From the NCBI GenBank assembly GCA_964036295.1, contig OZ038464.1, positions 25,896,508 through 25,960,507 of the forward strand: a stretch of 64,000 nt of DNA. Direction: 5' to 3'. Shown here piece after piece: positions 11,279 through 27,600 of this stretch (positions are counted from its first letter, which is position 1; the number at the start of each line of letters is the position of its first letter). The translations under genes and the position numbers were made by a program. The notes below the pieces were generated by a model, which was not told the origin of the DNA, ran no database searches, and saw only the letters and a list, made by a program, of their open reading frames with translations. The stretch is from Plumapathes pennacea (lineage: Eukaryota > Cnidaria > Anthozoa > Antipatharia > Myriopathidae).

Positions 11279-13334
11279 ATGGACCTTAGAACTGGGTTGT
11301 TAGTAAGACTGGTGGTGTTATCATTTTTGAGTGTGGAAGTTGCCCTCGATGCTTCTCGGCATTCATACTTCGTCATCAACAAAGGGCAAGATCTTGCCGG
11401 TCGGAAAATCAAATCTCTTGCCAGTGACGATTTAGTGTCTTGTGCATTAACTTGCAGAAGACACGAACTGTGTCAGAGCGCGTCTTACAATCACGAAACT
11501 CGGACTTGCACATTGTATAAGGACAACACCCATTCAAGTCCCTGGACACCAGAACGAGATCCAAAATATGACTTGATTGAAATGGTAAGCCGGAAACGAA
11601 AACAGTCACTGCGACATCCCTTAATATGTTTTCTGTAATTTTTTTTCTGGGGAAGAACAAATTTATAATACCACACTTCGTGGACTAGCGAATTTTCTAC
11701 ACTGTAATTCTAGGCGTTTTTATCCGTTCTAGCAATGCTGTGATACTCAGATCTTTATCAATATTGATATTTTAATGTCATGGCAGCATGATGATACCTT
11801 CTAACGTTGCAGCTGAATAACCACCTAAAACGTAATGTTGTGCCAGAATTCTAAACTCTGATTAAGAATAGCGTAGTATGTTCGTTCATTTTTGTCGGTG
11901 CCAGTCACTAGCCAAACAAATTAGTTATTCAAAGAAAAAGGTAATTTACGTGAGCTGACTTTTAACCCAGCCACAAGTCCCAAATAATTAGTAAAGCTGT
12001 AAAATCTGAATCACCCGGAGGAAGAGTGGCTAACTAATAAACACTTGTTTGTTGCTTCTCCGGCAGATCGGTGACACTGACGCAGGTATGTGTAACGCTT
12101 CAAACACTAAAGACATCTCTTCTCCCTGGTTACGCTTCCCATCCCTCCAAATCTCTTCCCGTGACGTTTGTGCCTTGTCGCGCGACTTTCTTGTCAATCC
12201 TCATTATCTTATCAGTATAGAAAATTTACGTTCATGTTAATTAGGGTATTTGAAAATTAACACGACTTAAATTAACGCGGATTAGAGGGAAAATTACTTC
12301 CTAACAAAAGAAATTAACGCGAAAAAGGAGGCTCATTCTCAGCTAAAGCGGTCGTCACTGTCTCACGACTTTAGTACCGAACGATTCTTTTTCTGGATAT
12401 CTTTTTTCAGGTTTTTACTTTCTTACGGAAGCTTTGCACTCAAGGGAGAAAATTGATGATAGTTTCCGGAGGCAAAACACCAATAATCTTGAACTATAGA
12501 CCATCAAGTCACCCAGAGTAGGCGAAAAACCCAGCTGTCTCACCAACAGCAAACTAAGGGGATTCATTTCGAAACAATAAGTTCCAAAGACCCGGCTGAC
12601 TAGTCCGGCAGTCGAATCAGCCATTTAACGTCGTCCTTCATTTATTCCTTTATAATAACCGTGCAGGTTTGTCGAGAATTACCGCAGTTAGGTCCTGCAA
12701 GGAGCTTGCTTCACTTCGTCCAAAAAGTGTTTCCGGAGTTTATTGGATAAAACCTGACAGCAACAGCGATGCGTTTCAGGCTTATTGCGATCAAACGACA
12801 GAAGGTGGAGGCTGGACTTTAGTGTGGAGTTACACTTTCACAAACTACAAAGATTTCTCCTCTCAATCAAACGCGGTTACCCCCAGCCCAAGATGGCCCC
12901 CAGTCGGCAGCTGTAGTGGTGGGTCCAGCGTTTCCACAGACGCTCCACTCAATGAAACGCAATACGACGCCATTGATTTTCGGCTTTGGAAGACTATCGG
13001 AAGACAGTTTCTGATCAAGAGTAACATAAATAATTGGTTTGTCTGCGATCCTCAGAAGGGAAGTCTTACCGAGTGGAGTTCGGGAGATGTGAGTTGCAGG
13101 AAAGTTAAAGACGTGGCCGGGCACGTTTGTACAAACGCACCGGCAGCACCGGGGTTCTTTATTGCAAATTCGTGCTTTCCAGAGTTAAGGCATAAGGCCG
13201 GGCAAGGAATTTTCTTTAACTTCATTGGCAATTTAACTGCCCTTGGATGGCCTGTAAACGATCCTTGTGGCGAATCTAAGCCAAGGTTTGTAAAAAATGT
13301 ACAGAATCCCCATGGAAATATCCTGATAAGATAA
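11279..13334 (+). CDS. Secreted PAN/apple plus fibrinogen-like domain protein
   Basis: Exons 11279-11584, 12067-12085 (a 19-nt microexon) and 12667-13334; 330 aa with the frame kept across both joins. Residues 1-24 are a signal peptide (LLVRLVVLSFLSVEVALDA). Residues about 27-102 form a PAN/apple module (LVSCALTCRRHELCQSASYN, then CTLYKD). From about residue 112 comes the start of a fibrinogen C-terminal-like domain: RSCKEL, SGVYWI, FQAYCDQTTEGGGWTLVWSY. The classical calcium-site tail is replaced by a cysteine-containing C-terminus ending HGNILIR. The same order is found in many cnidarian secreted proteins, including, as I recall, some skeletal-matrix ones. A role as an extracellular lectin-like or matrix protein is inference. 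It is tail to tail with the homeobox gene. Confidence 0.82.
12331..12546 (+). repeat. Dispersed repeat, copy in intron 2 of the PAN/fibrinogen gene
   Basis: This block (GCTCATTCTCAG ... GTGGCTGTCTCACGAC-like core ... CACCCAGAGTAGGCG) recurs in the opposite orientation at 43036-43252 with moderate divergence. No terminal repeats or coding frame are apparent. Confidence 0.7.
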
Positions 13335-14265
13335 ACAGAATGTAGACTACAGCTACCAAGGAATTGTGCCTCCTTTTCTTAAGGAAGAAACTAAAGTGGC
13401 TTGTCGGCATTTATTAGAAATGGTCAGCACATATGAATGTTACATATTTAGTACTCAGGGAAAATTATACAGTTCCGTAAGCGCAGAGAAATTATCGTAC
13501 TACAGTGTAACTTGATTCTTTTCCATTGTGAAGTATACATTTCATCAGAATTGGAAGTAAAATAGATTTAAAAAAAACTCGGGGGTCTCATCAGCTGATA
13601 TCTTCCAACCATACTACAGTACGTATAATATTTTGGCGATATACAAGGCTATATGATGCTTTAGACCTTTCTTTAATTGAATAACTGGTCATGAGGCCAC
13701 ATCAACTAGCAACAAGTCGCCTTTTTGTCCGTCTCATATTTCTGTTTATTATTTAGGCACAAGTTAAAGTGTGTGGATTAATGTTGTTTTGTGATTGTTA
13801 GAGATTGTGAATGTGCAATTAATTGAGCCTTTGTTAAAAGAGCTATTGTTTAAGGCGCTGCTTGGCAAAACAAGATGGAGAAGTGTTGCCTCCGGGTTAT
13901 GGGGCGCGCAGATGAGGGGAGAGTTCAACAAGGCATAAGCAAAATATATGGAACACGATAACTAAGGCAAGAGCGTTAACGTTACTATTTATTAAAATCA
14001 AGGAGATATCATATTACAGCTTATGTGTGCCAATTATTTGGAAATACAATTTATAGAATATACATGTACCAGGAGACAATTATTACAGCCCATAAATAGT
14101 CTTACAACTACGAAAATTATACATTTGTTGTAGCGTTTTTGCATGTGGTGTGTACATGCTGAAGGAGGTCACGGATCATGTATCAGTTTCTTCCTAATCT
14201 CACAGTATAATCATAGCTTCAGGTGTATTTTTTATTTACACATAGTTTAATAATATATAGAAGTC
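13335..14265. other. Intergenic between convergent genes
   Basis: This holds the 3' ends of the PAN/fibrinogen gene (+) and the homeobox gene (-). On the minus strand AATAAA (14231-14236) lies 30 bp past the homeobox stop and is a good poly(A) signal. No other gene was seen. Confidence 0.6.
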
Positions 14266-16291
14266 TTAGACGTACGACCAGCAGGTATACTTTACTCTGG
14301 ATCGACTCGTGAATGGCTGTTCAGGACCTTGGTAAATTTCAGGGTATCTGTAGGGCTGGTATCTATGGAAACCACGCAGACGAAGTGGTGCTGATTGTGT
14401 GTTGCACACCTCGCGGTTTCTGTGAACACGATGGCGTCGCTGGTCATCAGGACTGTACGTCGTTTGCTGCATCATGGGTGAGTGATACTTAGGCGCTGTC
14501 TGGCTCGCAGGTTTTTCCATTGGTGTTTCTTGTTCCTCACAATGCGACCAGCTCAATTGGTTTGTAAACTGGTTTAACTCGTCGAGTTCTCTCTTATGCT
14601 TTCCACGACGATTCTGAAACCAGGTCTGTAAGGATTGAACAGGTGAAAGGCAAACAGTCAGTTAGAAAAGAGCGGCATATTATTGGCAGCTACCAGAAAC
14701 CGAGATTGCTAAAATTGTCAGCTACCTTCTCTCCCCTCTCTCTGTTTAATGTTGTTTAAACAAATAAAGCGCACAGTTACATGCATTTTTCACTGAGTTA
14801 TAATGCTCACACCAATTAAATTGTCCATAGTTTCTACCTTTATCTATGTATTACTTATCTAGTACTTACTAGTCCAAACATTAATTGTCACTAACTTTCA
14901 TATAAATGCCAGTTTCTCAAGGGCTTTGTTACCGAATGTGAATATTGGGACGCTTACAATTATCAAACAACATAAACTAATTTTTGAACAACGAGATACA
15001 ACAAGATATTTTAACTCTCACACTGTTTTCGCAAGGCACGCAGAAAATCGTAAATTGCCAAATCGATATAGAAAAGATTGAAAAGAAAGTCGACTCACCC
15101 TTATCTGTCTGTTCGTGAGTTCCAGACGTTTGCTAAGTTCATCTTCCGTTGCATATGACAAGTACGACGACAAGGCGAACGCACACTCCAACTGTCGCAA
15201 CTGCTCGGCTCGGAACGTCGTGCGGTTTCGTCGCTTCCTCGGCGCCTTTTCGCGTTCGCTGGCCTTTCTCGGCTCTTCGTTCTCGGAGCTTTGATCGCCG
15301 GATAACGATGGTGAGCCGAAGGAACTCGTAACGCTTTCGTCAGACAACGAGGATGAAGACGGCCTTCGACCTGTGGAAATGATGATTGAACATTAACGTT
15401 AATATGAGAAAGCAATACTGTTTGATAGAATGTAAGAAACTCCGACATTCCTAAGATTGCGGTAACATAATTCCCTCATAATCAGTGAGTATACACAGTT
15501 GCTCTAAATCAGATTAAACTAAAGTTATTTGTTTACAATTACTACTGTATACGATCAATATTAAGTAAATATATACGGACATGACGGAACGTACATATAG
15601 TCAAAAGAAAGCATGGCTTGCACAAATCGACTTTTGTCTATTTTTCTAATAGTACTGCAGGGCTGAACTAAATGCTTGATCTATACTATATTATACTATA
15701 TTATACTATATTATACTATACTATACTATACTATACTAGTGTCTCTTGTTGAATACGGACATCATAACAAGTACAACGTAAGAGTGATAAGGGGGAAATT
15801 ATCAGAAATAACAACACAGAAAAAACAGGATCAGATTTTCAAGCAATATCGAAATTCCTTACTTAATATATATAATGTTTCGTATCACTGAACCCCAGTG
15901 AAGAAGTAAAGAGTTTGAAAAGACCTCTTTAGTCGGTATAGCACCATAGCACTCAGATACATACTTTCACTTGACAATTTGAGCTTTCGAAATTATACTT
16001 CAAAAATATGATTTTGCAAAATTCTTAAACAGGTCTAAATCATAAACTAAGATTTACAATTTACAAGCGAATAAAGTCAAGACGAGACGTATGAAAGCGC
16101 CGTATCATTCACTTACCTAAACGAGGTGGAGAAAACGGTGTTTCTTCCAGTCCAAGGATTTTACTGATGGAGAACGACAAGGTAGTTGCAGCACATGGTA
16201 GAGGTTTCAACCCTGGCCGATTACGAGCATTGACTGATTCTTTGTGTTTGATCACACTGCCGAACTCCTTGACCTCTGCAGAACGTGCCAT
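14266..16291 (-). CDS. Paired-like homeobox transcription factor with EH1 motif
   Basis: Minus-strand exons 16117-16291, 15099-15370 and 14266-14625; 268 aa. Residues 38-50 contain an Engrailed-homology-1 type motif (LSFSISKILGLEE), which in this class recruits Groucho/TLE co-repressors. The homeodomain is about residues 104-163: RNRTTF, LRQLECAF, then TWFQNRRGKHKRE with the invariant W48, F49, N51 and R53. An intron splits it between positions 46 and 47, a site common in PRD-class genes. No paired domain is present and position 50 is Q. T47 and G54 are unusual for the class. The tail is Q/P/Y-rich and unrecognised. It is a nuclear DNA-binding protein, probably a repressor. I cannot name the orthologue. 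Confidence 0.9.
15683..15737. repeat. Microsatellite (TATACTATAT type)
   Basis: Tandem ACTATATTAT/ACTATA units in intron 1 of the homeobox gene. They have no coding meaning. Confidence 0.85.
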
Positions 16292-17238
16292 GGTATCTTG
16301 CTTGAACTTGCTTTAACCGTGCGTAGAACTGAATGATTCTGTAGAGAAACACACAAGCTCCGTTTTATCTTGCCCTCTCTAAGTACTGCTCGCTGATTGG
16401 TCAATACTGTAAAAGCGGCCCGCCATACTTTCGGCGCGTCAGCCGCCACGACTTCTGCGCGGCAATGTTGCCAAGCAAGCGGCCGCTGCGGATCTTCTTT
16501 TATCTATTTCCCTTTTATGTTCCGTTGCACTGTTTTGTTAATGTATACCATGCGGCATAAAATGTTAGCGGGATCTAATTTTCGGGGATTTCACGGTTTT
16601 CCAGCGATCCGCGAAAATAAACTCCCGCAAAAAATAAATATACGAAAATTTACTCCATTTATTTATATTACTGAATTGCAATTAAATTGACTGCAAAGAA
16701 TATTATGACCTTCTTCTTTACAACTGCAACATAACAAACAGTCTCTACGAGTCTCTGGGAACATTTGGAAACGAAAAAGCGAAAGAAGCCGCATGAATTG
16801 TACCTGCCACAACAGTAGTTGAACTGGGTACAAGTGAGTCACAAAGCAGACGCGCATCTATTCATACGTGGACAAATACTTCATAAATAAAAATATATAA
16901 TAAAATGTTGCGGAATCAGTTACTGCTTTTTAGTCTTTTATCGATCAGCTTCACGACGCTATACGACGTCATATAAGAGGATATCATCAAGCACTTTACC
17001 CCTTGCTGTTATAATACAGTCTTATATTTTTTATTTTTTATGTCTTTTGCAACGCGCGTGACATTTACTTTGTAACTTCTTTCGAATGCTGCATGTTGTG
17101 AGTGTTGCGAGACAAGTTGCAGGAAACACTTCCTCGTGTGGCATGGCCTTTAGTGTAGCAACAAGATTAATCTCCTGAATTCTTCCAGTCTTCAATCACT
17201 AGATGCATTGTGTGTGGTACTTGTCCATTCTTGTTGAG
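16292..17238. other. Homeobox promoter region and dispersed repeat
   Basis: The first 200 bp are relatively CpG-rich (around 16410-16490) and probably hold the homeobox promoter. About 16545-16730 resembles 62445-62625 (CGCGAAAATAAACTCCCGC type segments and GACTGCAAA.AATATTA.GACCTTCTT), so it is a dispersed repeat. The rest shows no gene up to the C2orf76 stop. Confidence 0.5.
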
Positions 17239-19323
<2,085 letters not shown>

Positions 19324-19333
<10 letters not shown>

Positions 19334-21478
19334 GCATCTCACAACCCAGAATTCCTGTTGTAAATAACGTCGTTTCAGACGAGCAACTTGATGGTATCCA
19401 AAACGAGGGCTTGGTACGTATAAAATTCCCAGTTTAAGGGTTATTTTTCCTTTGTAAATGGGCTTCTAACGGCTTGGTTTTGTGCAACACAGGCAAGCAA
19501 GTCAGTCACCGTGTCGAAGGTTCACCGACTTCTGACCGATACACATTCGGTTAGTACGGCGTGATTTATTCAAATATCAAAGTCAACGAAGTATAAATGA
19601 TATATTTAAATGTATTTTAAAGTGTCTTGTTGCATTTAGAGCGTTAAAGACGTGACAACACTATCATGGCTTGGGAAAGACCAATTTTGCTATATTTGTA
19701 CAATTCTTAACGATGTTTGCTTCGCTTTAATTTATTATTTTGTGCATGTTAGTTATTACTTTACCGTAATGAAGATTGTTTACGAGTGATTACATGAATT
19801 TGACAAAGTCGTGGTTTATCCAAGGTCGACCGAGGATTTCGGGAATTTATATGATCGTGTAAATATTAACTAGACCTGACCTGGTTGAGCAAACGTTTTT
19901 GCTTCTGATCAAGCGAACATGACATATATATGTATCTGTTTCTTAGTATCACACCTGCTGGTAAATTGTTTGTACTAATAGTTATACAGACTTGAGCTAA
20001 AATATCCTTGTTCCACAGAGTGGGTTGACTGAGAGACATGTACGTGCTATTCACAGATTGACGAAGTATTTCAGTAATGGATTTGTATCCTTTGTTGAAA
20101 CTCCAACATTTAAGGTTTCAATTTTGAAGTAAGCTGTATATTAGACATGATGTCTGCATGGGGTGCTTTTCTTAGAGAGATATGCAGTGCACTCCAAAAA
20201 AAGTAATTATTATTTTTTATAAATACTTATATTATTCTTCTGGGTGATGAAATTGGTCAGGTGTGAAATGCAGACTGCGCACTGCACTGCATACTTACAC
20301 TTCTTGTGTCATATACTGTTCACTGGTAGTGCTTCTTAACATCTGTTAGTTTATGAGGGATGCAACCTTGGTGTGTGAAGTATTACTGGTGTGTGCCACA
20401 AAGCTTGAGACAGATGAGCGATACGAGAAGCCTCTTTGTCAATTGACAGCAGTCTGTGGGTAAGTTGGCTTGTGCAGTACCTGGGCATTTTCCATTTTAC
20501 CATCAGTCATTCCGGAATTTTCAAACAAAGAGGACAACCTCAAGAGGTTGTCCACAATTTCCAAAATTTTCTTACCAAAAACTTGCAGTTCCATTTGATT
20601 TTTCCCGGAATTTCCGATGTTTTTGGTCAAGTGGAAAGCGCCCCCTGTTTCCTTATGTACACTACTTCTGTGGTGGAATACTCCATGGCATGCAGCTGCT
20701 TTCCTGGATAGGCCCCAAACAGTCCCCAGCTATTGGTATTTGACAGCACACCTTGGCCCGGGGAATGCGTCTACCCTCCAATGGCTTCAATGCAATATTA
20801 GAGCATGCACAGTAGATGTCTGATCTCATTGTTTTTAAACCTGATCTTACAGGCAAAAATTCTTGAAGGAGAAAGCTTCTGATGAATCTGGATATGCACA
20901 ACCCCTTACTAACCTGTTGACAGAATTAGGTGAGTTTTTACACAATTATTGTTGCGTGGCAGGCAAACTCTTTGTTACCAACCTTCTTTGTTTTTGGCAG
21001 AGAAATCTGGCAATAACTGCCTTTATCATTACTGCTACAGTAGCTGCAGTATATTGTAATATTGTTTATTACTGATGCTACAGCTGGTGTGACAGTATTG
21101 AATAAGTTTACATGGTTGCACTTATCAATAATTTTTGACAATATTATTCACTCTGAATAATTGGGAGAATTTGTATTAATAGCCCAGTAGTACATGAAAA
21201 AGGATTAGAAACATATTAGAAACATATCCCCAAAAGAATTTATTGCAAAGAATATATAAAGATTGAAGAAGTGAGTTAATTGATACAGTGTTTATTGATT
21301 GTTTCTTTGTTGCAGGCCATATCATGAAGGTATCCTCTTCACCGGTGAGGCTGCAAGTGACAGAATCCTTGATGAACTTTTATTCAGAAGACCAAAGTCT
21401 GGGAAGAAATGTAGAAGGTACGTTCTAAAGTACAATACAGTATGTAATATTCTGAAAAAGAATATCATAAATTATGTA

Positions 21479-21551
<73 letters not shown>

Positions 21552-21565
21552 GTTGTTATTATTAC

Positions 21566-21628
<63 letters not shown>

Positions 21629-21629
21629 G

Positions 21630-21680
<51 letters not shown>

Positions 21681-24600
21681 AAAAGCACATTGTCTGACAT
21701 TGGCATGCAACATTATATGGCTTCTTGAGGAGATTGTTAATGTGATTGCAACCAAATTGGTATGACCACTATACATAAACATACTGGCCGAGTGCATGCG
21801 TTTTACAGTTTTGTGTTATAATACAGTTTTGTGTTATAATACAGGTTTTCAATCTGCCAGCTCAGCATACAACAGGGAATTAGTGGAAAGAAGTGGTGTA
21901 GCAAGATCACTTGTGGAGGTGGGTGTGAGTTCACTGTAAGAAATCTTTGGTAGAGATGTTACATAAGGGATCATGCATATAGTCTCTTCTTGTTCTCGTT
22001 TTTGCTGTTCGTTTTTTCGGGAAAGTGGCCAACCGTGAACAGGTCAGCTGCCCTGCAACTACAAAAGACGGAGAGCACCTGCACTCCTTCGACTGCCTTT
22101 TTGTTAGAAACTCGTTTGCTCTTACAGTACGACGAAACGTCCATCAAACTTTCAAAGCTTTACAGCGGAGAAAACGCTTGAAATTTTGAAAAAAAAAAGC
22201 AAAACAAAACAAAACAAAAACAACAAAAAAAGAAAATTGGGAAAATTCTTGAAAGACGGTTCCGAAACCAAGAAATGAGGGTACTATAAAAGGCCATGTC
22301 ACACAAGGCAATTTTTTTGCAGCTTGCAACGCAACGCCAAAACAAGTTGCAAAAGAAACAAAAGAAACTACAAGTGTGACACCCCCTCGCAACGCTTTGC
22401 GAGTTGCGATACCATGCAGGGAACATCCATCGAACGAAATTCCAACTGCGTGAAATGTTGCACCGTGTATCTCGGCCTTTAGTGTCCTAGTACTTTGCGT
22501 CCAGCTCAGCCGTGTATCGGCCAATTTACATACTGCTTTGTTATTATTTGTAACTGGTTCTTGGTTTGTGTTCCTTACTTTAGTGTTTGCAGACTGTAGA
22601 GGACTTTGATGTTAGGTTAGCTATTCTGAAAGTTCTGCAACAGTTCTCCTTCTCAGGTTCGTATTGTGAACATTTTTAGACAATTATTCACTTTGTGACT
22701 GAACTTCCGTTATTGCCAATAACATAAGACGTCGACGGTGAATTATGCGAATGGTAGCTGTAGACCAAATGAAACTAATTATTTTTCAAACGGCTCAAAT
22801 GCAGGTGGATAGCCAATTTCTTTCGACTTCCGGGGCCCTGATAGTGGCGAACCTCTCGTAGCGCCTAAGAACGTTTAGTTTGTCTTGCTTACTGCTTTAA
22901 AATGTCCATAAGAGTTTGCAAGTAGTTGTCTCTTCTGCTACTTAACTGCACTGACCAGAAGCATTCTTTAGCGCAGGGCAAAACGAGGACACATTGTGGA
23001 GGCAACGTTGTGTCCTTCGATGTTTCTAGAGTGGCAAAATGTGCAGAAACATTGTTGCGTTCAGCGCGGACACAGCATATATTTCTGATGTAAGGGCCCG
23101 GTTGCACTAGGAAGTTTAGTCGATAATAACTCAGCATCGAAAGCAATACGACGGCTTCTTCAGTGTTTGGTAGCAAGTTGCTGACATATATTTCTGGTGA
23201 CAAGCGCTGTTTGCACTTTAAATGATGCAAATGTTGATACTAATGTTGTCAAAGTTACGAGTGCGACCGAATCCTTAGTCAGAAACATTTTTTTGTGTCC
23301 AGGATCCACAACAGATGTTTTGCACGTGACAAAACTGGGCAACATTTGGGGAACATGGGCTCTAGCAATGTTGACGCACAATGTGTTTTGCCAGGCCTTT
23401 AGTGGGATGAATACGACAACACGAACGTGTCTTTGTAACATTTCCCCGGTCTTCTTTTCTTCTTTTCCCAATTTTCGGAAAACAGTCACACTCTTCAATA
23501 TTAGTTTTCAAGAAAATTCAGTAACTATGCAATGAAAACAAATTGTTTGACAGTTTGGCACAACTGTAAGTTGTCATCCGTTGAATTATCTCTCTCAATA
23601 GACTGAGTGCCAGGTAATTAATTGTCCTCTTCAAGACGTTCCTGTCTGTTGTTGTCAGTGCATGTTATTGTATAAACACTTCCACTTCCCTCAGCTCTCA
23701 ACTGTGATGACATCTTATCCGTGAGTGGAGCTGGTTTGCTGTGTGCATCTCTCAATGTTCCAGACCCTACTGGAAGGTAAATCATGAACTCGTGAATCAA
23801 CCAGTTAGAGCGGTTAAGACTAAAACTAAAGACTTACAGCCGGAGACTGTAAGAAAACACATTCTGCGTACCAGAAGTTTGAGGGAAAGAAAGACTTAGT
23901 ACAAATACAAGCGGTTCGTGATTTGCATGCGACGCCAGCAAAAAAATACCATAGGATTTTGTTCTGCATATAGATGGTCAATGTGGATTGTTTTAAACAA
24001 GAAATTCTGGTTGTAAAAGCTTCAGGGATCAAAATAATCGTCAAGGGCTTGAAGAATGCACTAACCTGACGACCGCAAGGCTAGCACAAGTAGAACGAGT
24101 AGAATGCGTACAACGCGTTTTCGGCTGCCTGTTAGCTGGGAATTCTAATTTGGAAACATTATTATTTGTTGTACTTTCAGAATGATATTTATCTGTGTGG
24201 AAACTCTTTGGAATTTGTTGGAGTACGGTTCCAAGCAACTGGTCAGTAGATAACTTTCTCCTATTTGAAGTCACTCAGGATCTGTTTGTCAGATTGGAGT
24301 ATTACTCACGGAAGATTGTTTCACTTGTATTGAAGAGCTCCAGATTATTTAGACTTTTAGCTACTGCATCCCTCGGCTTTTCTCTTTCCTCGAATGAGTT
24401 GCTTGTATCTGAACGGGAAACTGACGTGCTGTATTTCAATACATAATAAGCTGCCCAAATACAATCATACATACACTATAGAAATGCAACCTAAGTGACG
24501 TCGTTTTCACACACGGAGATGTAAAGGTGGTGTTACACTGGTCGATTTGCAACAACGATTTGCAACGCCGATTTGCTCCAAACTCACGCAACGGTGTTGC

Positions 24601-27600
24601 AAGTTTTTGAATCGCTTTCAAAAACTTGCAATGCGTTGCAGCACTGCAAACATTGCGAAAAATCGTTCGCAATGCCGTGTTACACCTCAACGTTTTTTAG
24701 CACAAAATCGCATCGTTGCAAATCGTTGCAAATCGACCAGTGTAACACCACCTTAAGACCACGTCGTTTGTTCTTGGTTTTTGGCGTTTGCTGCTCTCGT
24801 GTTTCTGTTTAATGTAGACGTTTCTTGTAACATTTTCTTCCCATCACAGGTTGCTGAACAGTTGAGTTGCACTGAGTGTATATCGTAAGTATTTTTCTTT
24901 ACACTGACTTTGTATTTATTAAAGATGCAACTTAATGTACTGGAGAACTTTATCTTATTGTACAGTGACCGTTGCGAGCAACATAAACAAAACAATTTTA
25001 TCTTACCGCTATAACCGGAACAGTTACTGCAGTTTGTCACTATAGTTTCGAGACCTTTTCCAGGTGCAGAATGCTGCACATGTAAATGGCTCCCAGGATA
25101 ATGCATTTTAGTTTGTAAAGCCTGCGCTTCCAAAATCAACGCAACCATGAAACTAGTTTATCGCTTTAATCCTGCATCTTCGCTTAATTCATGGACAAGG
25201 TGTTTTAAGTTCTAATGTCGTTATCTTTTTATGCTTGGTAGTGCCTTGAAAGATGCGTTTGTTTGCCAAATCAAAGAAGGGTACAGTCATGCTGACAGAC
25301 AGCTCAGGTAAAGCACAGTACAGCGCGAAGCTTTAACTCACGACACAAATTTCCATAGAAGCTGCATGTTTCATCTGAGAAACGTATTGGACTCTCTCTT
25401 CAGTACTGTGGACAGGTGCTAGAAATGTTTCTTGGTGACTAAAAATTTCTCTCTGTTTATCTGTCGGCTTTAAACACTGCAGAACAACAGTCAGTTTGCT
25501 TAAGGACTTTTTAGTATATTCACACCTAGACACGATGAGTAGTTGTCAATCATTAATAGTAATAAAGTATATTATATTATGTCAAAGTCAGAAATTAGCA
25601 AATTTTAACAAATTGTACCCGTCAGCCCAGCTGTTGAATCAGACCAGGCAAACGCCTGCACCCAGTTACGTGACTTCAGTGTCATTTCTTGTAGAAAACG
25701 TTTATCAGTGAGCATGACAAGTGATGTGTGCACAGCTGACCACCGCTGGGGTACTGCGGGCCTTTGACAATTTACTGTTGTCGAATTCTTCTTAACACTT
25801 AGACCTCGTTTTGAAGAAAGGCATCTCGGAAGTTGCGTATTGGCGTGTCAGGAACGTTGCATGAGCACATTTCCTTACTATTGCTTTGTACAGGAATGAC
25901 TTGCTGATCGTCACCAGCTTGGTAGCCACCCTTTGCCCCAGTGCTCCTCTTGTGGTAAGTTTCTGTTCGAAGTTGTCATTGAAAGTCTCTACTACAATGC
26001 TTTGCGCAAATAGTTTAGATACAAACAAACCATACGTAAGGTTGATGTGGAAATGTTGTTCTTGAGCTTATTCCATTGTCCTGCAGGTATAAAGTTAACA
26101 AACCATGCTAAGGTGTTATGGACTTTGTTGTATTTATCAGGAAACTGGATTCACGAAATTAATCGTTCTTCTGGCAACGTTCTCTGAAGGTAAGCATTGT
26201 ATCGGGTTATATTTCGCAACATCAACACCAAGCTCATCCTCCTTCTGAAGAATCGTATGTTAGTCTGAAGACTTGCAAGCATTCGTTCTAAAAAAGCGAA
26301 AAAAAAAGGGAGGATACAAAATACATATAAAAGGATACCTTATGCAACAATTAGTACCTTTGGTAACTAACAGTCGAAAATCTCATCTTGCAGTGAAGAG
26401 TCACAACGAGCTGGTCAGGGATTTCAAGCTGTACCAGGTAAATCATTTTGCGTGATCTTTTAGATTGTTTAATATGAGTGATGTATTACGATTGTTTAAT
26501 ACGGCAATGTTTTTAAAACAGAACCATGAAGATTTTGAGCTGAAGAAGCTTCTATTCAGTGCACTAGTGGTCGTCACCAAGGACTCTGCGTCACATCAGG
26601 TAGGCACTTGTGTAGCGAATAATTTTGCCTGCACCAGCTTCAAGAATTACATGGAAAGCCGTCGCTGCTGCAGGACCAGTGTAATTAACAATTCACCTCA
26701 ATACATCAGGCTCTTTTCCTCCTCTGTCTCGCGTGATAATGAGCTGCAACCCGACTGGATGATACAAACGTAGCTATTTGGAAACATTGTTTTTCGTTAT
26801 ACGTTACTTGGTATTCTTATACTAACACACTTTGTGTGTCTCGGCAGATTTTGTCTGAAGCACACGCTTTGCTTGCCCTGTTTGCGTATGTGCGCTCCAA
26901 CGACAGTGCAGTGTCTGTAGAGTGGTCACCAGCGCAGTTTGAAGAACTTCAGTTGCAGGTTTGTACACAACTTGTGAACGTATCTTTTGTCTCAAGTTCC
27001 CCATTCTGTATGACTATTTTGTTTAAAATGATGACATCTGTATACGCGCGGTCGGACGTTTTTTCTTTTTAACCAATCAGATTACTTGGTTGCCGGTCAA
27101 TATATATTTACAGGCCGCCAATTATTTTTGCCGCGCGCGTAAATCTTAAACAAGAAACTTCAGACTGCAAATTTTTCATACCTAAAGACGATTACGGGCC
27201 CGTCCTGTAGTTACGTGATTTTATTTATGAACGAAGTGCCAGCTAACTAAAGACTGAAACAGTACAAACGAAAGCACCAACTTTATCCGAGCAACTTCAT
27301 GCAGAAAGACTGACTGTACATTATCTTGGCGGTGAAAACGATGAAACACTACGAACACATCTGATAAGATTTGTTCATCTTTCGTTACTCACAGGCACTG
27401 GAGAGTCTGGCCACTATAGCCCCCTTGTGCCTGGATGATTACATGACCTGCCAGGGAAACACCCGACTTCTAATGTTGTTGGAGTGGTGCATTGGAGAAG
27501 GTATACCTATGAACTTGGTGACACACTCCGCTGTTACTTTCATTTGGCTCACTAAGTTGTTTCTTAGTTGGCATGTCGGGTTATATTTGTGTCCCGAAAT

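Noticed and set aside
15018-15098. Homeobox exon 2 extended past 15099
   Set aside because: A GTGAGT donor follows codon 46 of the homeodomain and the rest of the domain is supplied by the exon at 14266-14625.
21299-21797. Long open frames giving poly-Tyr, poly-Ile and poly-Asn
   Set aside because: They are translations of the (ATT)n microsatellite in a CFAP69 intron; only the exon at 21316-21417 is real.
24753-25148. 131-codon minus-strand frame
   Set aside because: It is antisense to CFAP69 exon 11 and introns, has no motif, and is a chance frame.
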